DNA of 29,652 nucleotides from a virus: IMG/VR virus record IMGVR_UViG_3300025276_000146, positions 1-29,652 of that record. The stretch is one strand, 5' to 3'. Positions 24,949 to 29,652 of this stretch are shown one piece after another (positions within the stretch are counted from its first letter, which is position 1; the number at the start of each line of letters is the position of its first letter). The notes beneath the pieces are model-generated. The model ran no database searches, had not been told where the DNA came from, and saw only the letters and a program-made list of their open reading frames with translations. The position numbers and the translations under genes were made by a program.

Positions 24949-25649
24949 TCCCAGCACGTTGGGGTTCATCTAGGTTCGAGGGTAAACCCCTTGCAATCAT
25001 ATGTGGGGAGTCGATGATTAAAAGAACGTATGACCGTGCATCCGCTTCAAAGAGACTAGACCAAATTTATGTAGTTACGGATGATAAGAGAATTGAAAAT
25101 CATTGTAGTCTATTCAACATTCCTGTAATGAGAGTGGATGATGATTGTGCAACTGGAACAGATAGATGTGCAATTGCATCTCAAAAGATTGATGCCGATA
25201 TCTATGTTAACATACAAGGTGACGAACCTTTGATTGACCCCGAAGCAATCGATAGACTATGTGACTACTTCAAACCCGAAATCGGTGTGGCAAATGCATA
25301 CGTTACAATCGACAAACCATATAAGGTCATGGACAACGATGTAGTGAAGGTTGTCTTTGATACAAACCATTGTGCAATGTATTACTCACGTCATGGTATA
25401 CCTTTCCCACGAGGAGTAGGTGGTGCCTGTCATCAACAACTAGGATTGTATGCATTCACTAAGGAACGTCTCGAACAATTCAGTTCATTACCTATGCAGA
25501 CTTTAGAGAAAGCAGAGAGTGTTGAAATGTTGAGATTCCTTGAACATGGTCACAAAGTATTGATGGTCTATGTAGATGATGATGGTCTATCAGTCGATAC
25601 CCCTAAAGATATTACATTAGTAGAGGAAAGAATAAATGGTTATAACTAG
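24930..25649 (+). CDS. kdsB: 3-deoxy-manno-octulosonate cytidylyltransferase (CMP-KDO synthetase)
   Basis: KdsB transfers CMP from CTP to KDO, activating it for lipopolysaccharide or capsule synthesis in the host cytoplasm. The start is the ATG at 24930 (MHTVGLIPARWGSSRFEGKP), which gives 239 aa, close to E. coli KdsB (248). An in-frame ATG 27 codons upstream would read through the HAD coding sequence and adds no family residues. Motifs are the nucleotide-binding IPARWGSSRFEGKPL (7-21), VVTDD (48-52), TGTDR (75-79), NIQGDEPLID (94-103; D98 a likely metal ligand), YYSRHGIPFPRG (151-162), GLYAF (172-176), EMLRFLEHGHKVLM (199-212) and VDTPKD (222-227). All key motifs are intact. It sits in an overlapping three-gene cassette between gp4 and a probable gp2. 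Confidence 0.93.
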   Translation: MHTVGLIPARWGSSRFEGKPLAIICGESMIKRTYDRASASKRLDQIYVVTDDKRIENHCSLFNIPVMRVDDDCATGTDRCAIASQKIDADIYVNIQGDEPLIDPEAIDRLCDYFKPEIGVANAYVTIDKPYKVMDNDVVKVVFDTNHCAMYYSRHGIPFPRGVGGACHQQLGLYAFTKERLEQFSSLPMQTLEKAESVEMLRFLEHGHKVLMVYVDDDGLSVDTPKDITLVEERINGYN

Positions 25650-26352
25650 TGGCCTACGAGAAGCCTTCGAAAATAAATCTAGGGTATCAATACCAAAGAT
25701 AGCGACACTGGGTGAATGTAAACATTGGCATCCTTATCACCCGAAGTCGTTTGGTAAGAATCTCTTGTCATTTATCCATCATGAGAATGTTTCTGAGAAC
25801 AAGACCAATGAAGATGCATTACGAAACGAAGCACAGAAATTAGTTTGGTTAATAGACCAATACAAAACAGTCGGATTCTATTCCACACCACAAGCATGGA
25901 TTAAACCGAATGGTAAGTGGAGAGTACATCCAGGCTCCGTTCGTGTAAATGCTATGATACAATGTAAAGCCTATGAAACAAAATTCATTGTTTGGGATGA
26001 CTCAAACTATCTCCCCGACAATAAACAAATTACTTATGATGACTGGGTAAACGAATTCCCAATCCCCGAAGGTAGAACAAGCCAGTGCTTTGATGTCGAG
26101 GGTATGATTGAATTTCATATATCCGAAGACCGTGCCGAGATGTATGATTACTATAAAGAGTTGAGAGACTTATATGATGGTAAGAGACCTAGACTGTTTG
26201 GAACTTGTGATGAGAGTATCAAACATTTGTTTGATGATGATGGTAAGGTTGAAGTCAATGGACACATCACTGAAGATGACTTAGGGTCATTCTTGGAATT
26301 GACGCCAATTAATCGTAAAGTAATAGAAACAAATTTCACGATTGTTGCGTAA
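25636..26352 (+). CDS. Unrecognised protein in the CMP-KDO cassette (238 aa)
   Basis: I do not recognise this family. The ATG at 25636 lies inside the kdsB 3' end (14-nt overlap) with a good Shine-Dalgarno (AGAGGAAAG), so it is co-translated with kdsB. The protein is soluble and acidic towards the C-terminus (DDDGKVEVNGHITEDDLG). Notable segments are GECKHWHPYHPKSFGKNLLS (His-rich, residues ~27-46), GFYSTPQAWIKPNGKWRVHP (~80-99) followed by GSVRVNAMIQCKAYETKFIV, and FDVEGMIEFHISEDRAEMYD. There is no signal peptide or TM helix. The conserved-looking RVHPGSVRVNA could bind a nucleotide or sugar, but this is only a guess. Operon position suggests a role in surface-sugar synthesis or transfer. 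Confidence 0.85.
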   Translation: MVITSGLREAFENKSRVSIPKIATLGECKHWHPYHPKSFGKNLLSFIHHENVSENKTNEDALRNEAQKLVWLIDQYKTVGFYSTPQAWIKPNGKWRVHPGSVRVNAMIQCKAYETKFIVWDDSNYLPDNKQITYDDWVNEFPIPEGRTSQCFDVEGMIEFHISEDRAEMYDYYKELRDLYDGKRPRLFGTCDESIKHLFDDDGKVEVNGHITEDDLGSFLELTPINRKVIETNFTIVA

Positions 26353-26356
26353 AAAG

Positions 26357-26364
26357 TATAAATA
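26357..26364 (+). promoter_or_regulatory. T4-type late promoter abutting the gp2-like start
   Basis: A perfect TATAAATA starts 5 nt after the stop of the 238-residue gene and ends 5 nt before ATG 26370. The arrangement is identical to that at gp25, with predicted +1 on the A of ATG. Confidence 0.7.
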
Positions 26365-26369
26365 GTTCT

Positions 26370-26966
26370 ATGGTATCAAAAGTATTACTATCAGCTGTTG
26401 CAAAACTACTACCCGAGGCAATTGAAGCGGGAACAGAGGATAGTCTAGAATGGTTCAGACGGAACATAAGAGATATCAGACTTAGGCCTGATATGGTTAT
26501 GAGTAGTCTAAGTGGTAGTGGTGTTACTGGTTCACAAATGAAACAAGGTAAAGTATACATGTTTCATTATGATGCTAAACATCAAGATACCTTACCATAC
26601 TGGGATAAGTATCCGATAGTAATTCCTATTGATAGATACAAGGATGGATTTTTAGGAATCAATGTACATTACATCTCTCCAGCAATGAGAGTTGTATTAC
26701 TGAAACCGTTACTAGAACAATTGAGAAGTAACTCAATTGAAGGTGATGGAGATAGTAGATTGGATGTTGATTATAATATAATAGAAGCCAATAGTGATTT
26801 AAGGTTTGCAAAACCATGTATCAAGAGATACTTAACATCACATGTAGGTGCAAGGATAGTAGAAGTTCCATATGAGAACTGGGAAGCAATTATGATGTTA
26901 CCACTGGCAAAATTTAATGTCCATGCAAACACTGTATATAAAGATAGTAGAAGGAAAGTATTATGA
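26370..26966 (+). CDS. Possible gp2-like DNA end protector (198 aa)
   Basis: The protein resembles a family found in T4-like phages that I associate with gp2, which protects packaged DNA ends and is needed for head completion. The supporting segments are QGKVYMFHYDAKHQDTLPYW, DKYPIVIPIDRYKDGFLGIN, VHYISPAMRVVLLKPLLEQL and FAKPCIKRYLTSHVGARIVE. The C-terminus is basic (VYKDSRRKVL). In T4, genes 2 and 4 are neighbours; here they are parted by the CMP-KDO cassette, which supports the guess. The identity is from memory of motif style and could be wrong; a conserved virion protein of unknown role is the alternative. Its stop overlaps the next start (ATGA). Confidence 0.8.
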   Translation: MVSKVLLSAVAKLLPEAIEAGTEDSLEWFRRNIRDIRLRPDMVMSSLSGSGVTGSQMKQGKVYMFHYDAKHQDTLPYWDKYPIVIPIDRYKDGFLGINVHYISPAMRVVLLKPLLEQLRSNSIEGDGDSRLDVDYNIIEANSDLRFAKPCIKRYLTSHVGARIVEVPYENWEAIMMLPLAKFNVHANTVYKDSRRKVL

Positions 26967-27814
26967 GTATAGAAGCATTTAAAGCAAATTTCGATTCTGG
27001 CGCAAAAGCAAACATGTTCGATGTTACACTCTTGGGCCCATTGCAAGCGTTTCAATTTACGCAAGATGCAATGCTTCGTTGTAGAAGTGTATCTGTAAAT
27101 GGTTCATCAATGGGTACGAACACAAGGAATCAATACAATTCGGGATACGAGATTCCCGACGGAACTGTAGACCAAGGTGGAACGGTTGACCTCTCGTTTC
27201 TATGTGACTCATCATTTGTTGACCGTGCTTTAATCGAGGCATGGCACCAATACATTTTTACTGCAGAGTACAAAGGGCCCGAAGGTGGTACAATGGGTTC
27301 TGCACAAATACCAGTTATGAAATACTTAGATGATTATACAGGAAAAATGGAAGTGTTTACATTAAACAAAGCTGCACAACCAACTATGAAGATGGAGTAC
27401 TTTGATATATACCCTGTCTCTTTTGAATCACTGGATATGTCTGCTGATAGTGATTCACTATTAGAAATCTCTGTATCATTTCAATTCAGACATCATGAAA
27501 CAACTTATTTACCACCTTCGGAAGCAAGAACTCCTTATGAACCAATAAAGGAACCTTCTAAGAGACAACAAGTATTATCAAATATCAACTCTTCGTCTAC
27601 CATAAATAGTGGTAGGAAAGTTTTAGATACTGTCCTCGGCGGATTAAATGTCGGTGGCAGATTTAATAAAAAACTGGGTGGTTACTTTAAAAAGTTATCA
27701 GCCCTTGACACCGCTGCAACACGAGTGCAAAATCTTTCGGGTGGAGTATCTCGACAAGATTTAGCAAAACGAATGGCAGCTGCCAACAAACTTAATCCGT
27801 TTGGTGGTATTTAA
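26963..27814 (+). CDS. gp54: gp54-like baseplate tail tube initiator (283 aa)
   Basis: This is a tail-tube-fold protein. Landmarks parallel to T4 gp54 (320 aa) are the N-terminal FKANFDSGAKANMFDVTLLG (T4 NADFQRNNMFSCVF), GTVDLSFLCDSSFVDRALIE followed by AWHQYIF (T4 VISFRMDSEACNYRAMQDWV), and IYPVSFESLDMSADSDSLLE then ISVSFQFRHHETTY (T4 PISVSAPELSYDG...DVTFAYRVM). The last ~90 residues form a basic, Gly/Asn-rich tail (VLGGLNVGGRFNKKLGGYFK). With gp48 it would complete the baseplate and seed the inner tube. It overlaps the upstream gene by 4 nt and has a purine-rich AAGGAAAG ahead of the ATG. Confidence 0.88.
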   Translation: MSIEAFKANFDSGAKANMFDVTLLGPLQAFQFTQDAMLRCRSVSVNGSSMGTNTRNQYNSGYEIPDGTVDQGGTVDLSFLCDSSFVDRALIEAWHQYIFTAEYKGPEGGTMGSAQIPVMKYLDDYTGKMEVFTLNKAAQPTMKMEYFDIYPVSFESLDMSADSDSLLEISVSFQFRHHETTYLPPSEARTPYEPIKEPSKRQQVLSNINSSSTINSGRKVLDTVLGGLNVGGRFNKKLGGYFKKLSALDTAATRVQNLSGGVSRQDLAKRMAAANKLNPFGGI

Positions 27815-27837
27815 AATTTTAATTATGGAGTATAATT

Positions 27838-28542
27838 ATGGCATTACCAATTCAGGCAACACCCACATACAAATGTGACCTGCCCTCAACTGGTGCTGAA
27901 GTAAAATTCAGACCGTTCCTAGTAAAGGAACAAAAAATTCTTGTGATTGCACAAGAAAGTGAAGACCCTTCAACTACACTTAGTGCAGTTAAGGATTTAA
28001 TTAATAATGTAACGTTTGATAAAGTCAATGCGAATGAATTGACTATGTTTGACTTAGAGTATTTGTTCTGTAAAATCAGAGCAAAGTCTGTAGGTGAAAC
28101 CGTTCCCTTGAAGATGGCTTGTATGGTCACCGACTGTAAGGGAAGTGGAGAGACGGTAGTTAACTTAGATGAACTAACAGTAACAGAAAGTACTAGTGGT
28201 GACCCTAAGATAATGATATCCGATGAAGTTGGAATTGTATTAAGATACCCAACTGTTAAGGATATGGAAAAGATAACTACTGCAACGGAAGCAGAACAAT
28301 CGATAGAAGTTCTTAAAGCATCAATTACACAAATCTTTGATGCAGAGAATATCTATGAAGAGGCTGATATGTCAGCTGACGACAAAGCAGAGTTTGTGGA
28401 GAATTTAACCTTTCCACAAATCGAGAAGTTGAGTGCATTCTTTATGGGCATGCCCAAACTTCAAGGTAAAATAGGCTATACGTGTAACACATGTGGTAAG
28501 CAGAATGAAAGAATATTGGAAGGACTACAAAGTTTTTTTTAA
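27838..28542 (+). CDS. gp26: gp26-type baseplate hub / tail assembly protein (234 aa)
   Basis: This belongs to the T4 base plate protein family (gp26/gp51 type), small hub-assembly factors. The N-terminal half has EVKFRPFLVKEQKILVIAQE and ELTMFDLEYLFCKIRAKSVG, typical of the family. Two cysteine pairs (C95-x4-C100 and C216-x2-C219) probably bind zinc. The gene ends SFF-stop inside a run of eight T (28533-28540), and the -1 frame continues with 64 protein-like residues. This layout, short product plus frameshifted long product just before the tape measure, is that of tail-assembly chaperones such as lambda G/GT. The start is ATG 27838 with GGAG ~8 nt upstream. Confidence 0.9.
   Translation: MALPIQATPTYKCDLPSTGAEVKFRPFLVKEQKILVIAQESEDPSTTLSAVKDLINNVTFDKVNANELTMFDLEYLFCKIRAKSVGETVPLKMACMVTDCKGSGETVVNLDELTVTESTSGDPKIMISDEVGIVLRYPTVKDMEKITTATEAEQSIEVLKASITQIFDAENIYEEADMSADDKAEFVENLTFPQIEKLSAFFMGMPKLQGKIGYTCNTCGKQNERILEGLQSFF
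28533..28539 (+). promoter_or_regulatory. Slippery heptamer T-TTT-TTT for -1 frameshifting
   Basis: Zero-frame reading is AGT TTT TTT TAA. The heptamer T-TTT-TTT allows both P- and A-site tRNA-Phe to re-pair after a -1 slip, with the zero-frame stop immediately following. A GGTGTT/AACACC stem (28562-28567 with 28578-28583, 10-nt loop) lies ~22 nt downstream and may or may not stimulate. Polymerase slippage on T8 would give the same fusion. Confidence 0.65.
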
Positions 28543-28733
28543 TAACCCTTTCTCACGAGTCGGTGTTTAATTACTATAACACCAACTTTCAACTAATGCA
28601 ACATCACAAATATTCGTTAGATGAATTAGATACTATGATACCTTGGGAAAGGGAAGTCTACATCAAATTGCTAATGCAACATCTTGAAGAAGAACGTGAA
28701 CGTCAGAAGCAGGAACAGGCTAGGAACAGATAG
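28539..28733 (+). CDS. Frameshifted C-terminal extension of the gp26-type protein (64 aa)
   Basis: After a -1 slip the frame runs LITLSHESVFNYYNTNFQL, then MQHHKYSLDELDTMIPWERE, VYIKLLMQHLEEERERQKQE and on to TAG at 28731-28733. The full fusion would be 298 aa. The sequence is plainly protein-like from about ESVFNYY, i.e. 14 codons before the only early in-frame ATG (28596), and that ATG has no Shine-Dalgarno. An aromatic segment is followed by PWEREVY and a charged helix, the style of chaperone extensions that bind the tape measure. Independent translation from 28596 (45 aa) remains an alternative. Confidence 0.7.
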   Translation, partial: LITLSHESVFNYYNTNFQLMQHHKYSLDELDTMIPWEREVYIKLLMQHLEEERERQKQEQARNR

Positions 28734-28762
28734 ATTAACAGATTAAATTAGAGGACACACTA

Positions 28763-29143
28763 ATGAGCGATATGGAAAAATTTCAAGGCGACATGAGTCG
28801 TAACGAAGTCGAAATTGATTTGAAGAAATTCATGAGCATGGTTACTGAGATTGGTGACTTAAAACAAGAAATATTCGAATTAACAAACGAAGATAGAAAG
28901 AACCCTTGGCAGAAATGGGTATTTGCAGCCAAGACAATTGATGCATGGAGAGTAATACCTCGTGCATTCCTAGGTATATACATGTACCTACTATACTATG
29001 CAACATTTTGGTTTATGGAACTGCCTGAACCATCACTAGAACAATCGGGATTGATTTCCGTATTGGTTGGTGCTGGAGCAGCTTGGTTCGGATTGTACAC
29101 ATCAAGTGCATCCAAAGAACATGGTGATTCAAACCCTAACTAG
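28763..29143 (+). CDS. Holin-like membrane protein with two TM segments (126 aa)
   Basis: Residues 1-60 are soluble, acidic and helical (EIDLKKFMSMVTEIGDLKQE). Two hydrophobic segments follow, ~66-85 (PRAFLGIYMYLLYYATFWFM) and ~95-113 (SGLISVLVGAGAAWFGLYTS), joined by a short ELPEPSLEQ loop, then a short polar tail. The second segment with Gly/Ala packing and GLY, and the intervening LPEPSLEQ, resemble small phage membrane proteins often labelled holin-like. Both termini are probably cytoplasmic. A GAGG Shine-Dalgarno precedes ATG 28763. A holin role is not proven; placement between a tail chaperone and the probable tape measure is unusual for lysis genes. Confidence 0.8.
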   Translation: MSDMEKFQGDMSRNEVEIDLKKFMSMVTEIGDLKQEIFELTNEDRKNPWQKWVFAAKTIDAWRVIPRAFLGIYMYLLYYATFWFMELPEPSLEQSGLISVLVGAGAAWFGLYTSSASKEHGDSNPN

Positions 29144-29153
29144 GAATTAACAA

Positions 29154-29652
29154 ATGGCCGTAGATAACGCAGAAATAAAGAATTTCACACAAGGTTTAAT
29201 TGGAAGCTTAAACAGGGTAACAACTGGTTTTGCTTTCAAGCAGTCGGGTGAAATAATTAAAGCAAACGAGAGAATGAAAGATTCGCAAGAAAGACTTGCT
29301 CGTAGGCAATCTGCACATCAAGATAAGGTCGTCACACAACAAGAGAAGTATGAAAAGTCTCGTGAGAAGATTCAAGTAAAACACGCTAGCAATCAAACAC
29401 AACGTGACATTGAATTATTCAAATTAGACAATCGAAGAAATGCATCTACCAAAGAATTAGTAGATGACTTTGATACTTTCAAAAAATCGTTACAAGACGG
29501 TGTTGACTTAGAGAAGGAACATATCACTAACCTCAAATCTGAAGGTAGTATGAATAGTGGCTTCGATGGTATGTCTGCTGGTCTTGATAACATGACCAAA
29601 GGTATTGAAGGTTTAACATTCGGAATCGTCGACTTAAGTGGTGGTACTAGTA
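29154..29652 (+). CDS. Probable tape-measure / hub protein, N-terminal part
   Basis: The frame opens at ATG 29154 (AGGA about 9 nt upstream) and runs off the right edge after 166 codons. Residues ~1-30 (AVDNAEIKNFTQGLIGSLNR) are followed by a long charged helix, ~30-125 (ANERMKDSQERLARRQSAHQ, TQQEKYEKSREKIQVKHASN), likely a coiled coil. A Gly/Ser/Met-rich stretch (GSMNSGFDGMSAGLDNMTKG) follows at ~136-156. Coiled-coil content and position after the frameshifting gp26-type gene fit a tape measure (T4 gp29-like). The missing C-terminal part prevents a firm call. Confidence 0.75.
   Translation, partial: MAVDNAEIKNFTQGLIGSLNRVTTGFAFKQSGEIIKANERMKDSQERLARRQSAHQDKVVTQQEKYEKSREKIQVKHASNQTQRDIELFKLDNRRNASTKELVDDFDTFKKSLQDGVDLEKEHITNLKSEGSMNSGFDGMSAGLDNMTKGIEGLTFGIVDLSGGTS

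Noticed and set aside
24849-25649. Longer kdsB reading from ATG 24849 (266 aa)
   Set aside because: The extra 27 residues are read out of frame through the HAD 3' end and lie before the universal KdsB N-terminus GLIPAR.
28596-28733. Independent 45-aa gene starting at ATG 28596
   Set aside because: No Shine-Dalgarno, and protein-like sequence in the same frame starts well upstream, pointing to a frameshifted extension instead; not fully excluded.

Overview
The window is a block of virion-assembly genes from a T4-like, contractile-tailed marine myovirus. The reasons are the AT-rich sequence (roughly 36-37% G+C by eye), homologues of T4 gp53, gp48, gp54, gp27, gp5, gp25, gp6, gp7, gp8, gp26 and gp4, a giant DUF4815-type structural protein, and T4-type late promoters (TATAAATA). 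The style, with huge repeat-bearing baseplate and fibre proteins and a sugar-nucleotide cassette, resembles phages of marine bacteria such as SAR11 or cyanobacteria. The host cannot be read from this sequence. There are no RNA genes, integrase or insertion sequences, and no gene-free stretch above 300 bases.

Layout. A 46-bp divergent promoter region at 23854-23899 splits the window into two late transcription units. The left unit (minus strand, read right to left) encodes the baseplate in near-T4 order: gp48-like tube cap, gp53 wedge, gp27-like hub, gp5 spike without lysozyme domain, gp25, gp6, a small fibre-like protein, a very large gp7-like wedge protein, gp8, a 2265-residue DUF4815-like protein, a 66-residue small protein, a 524-residue fibre-like protein, and a proline/tyrosine repeat protein that runs off the left edge. 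Several junctions are TAATG stop/start overlaps, and extra late promoters precede gp25 and gp8.

The right unit (plus strand) encodes gp4 head-completion nuclease, then an overlapping cassette of HAD phosphatase, CMP-KDO synthetase (KdsB) and an unrecognised protein. It continues with a tentative gp2-like DNA end protector behind its own late promoter, gp54 tube initiator, and the gp26-type hub/tail-assembly protein. That gene ends in a T8 run, where a -1 shift would add a 64-residue C-terminal extension. A two-TM holin-like protein and the start of a coiled-coil, probable tape-measure protein follow.

Most notable observations: (1) a likely programmed -1 frameshift at TTTTTTT in the gp26-type gene, just upstream of the probable tape measure; (2) two late promoters lying exactly 5 nt before an ATG, so the predicted T4-type +1 is the A of the start codon (leaderless late mRNAs); (3) apparent complete absence of GATC in 29.65 kb; (4) a cupredoxin-like H...C-x2-H-x2-M motif inside the gp7-like baseplate protein; (5) a CMP-KDO cassette between head genes; (6) a proline-punctuated QEPNIR/SPFTY repeat protein. 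T4 comparisons rest on remembered family sequences, not on a search.
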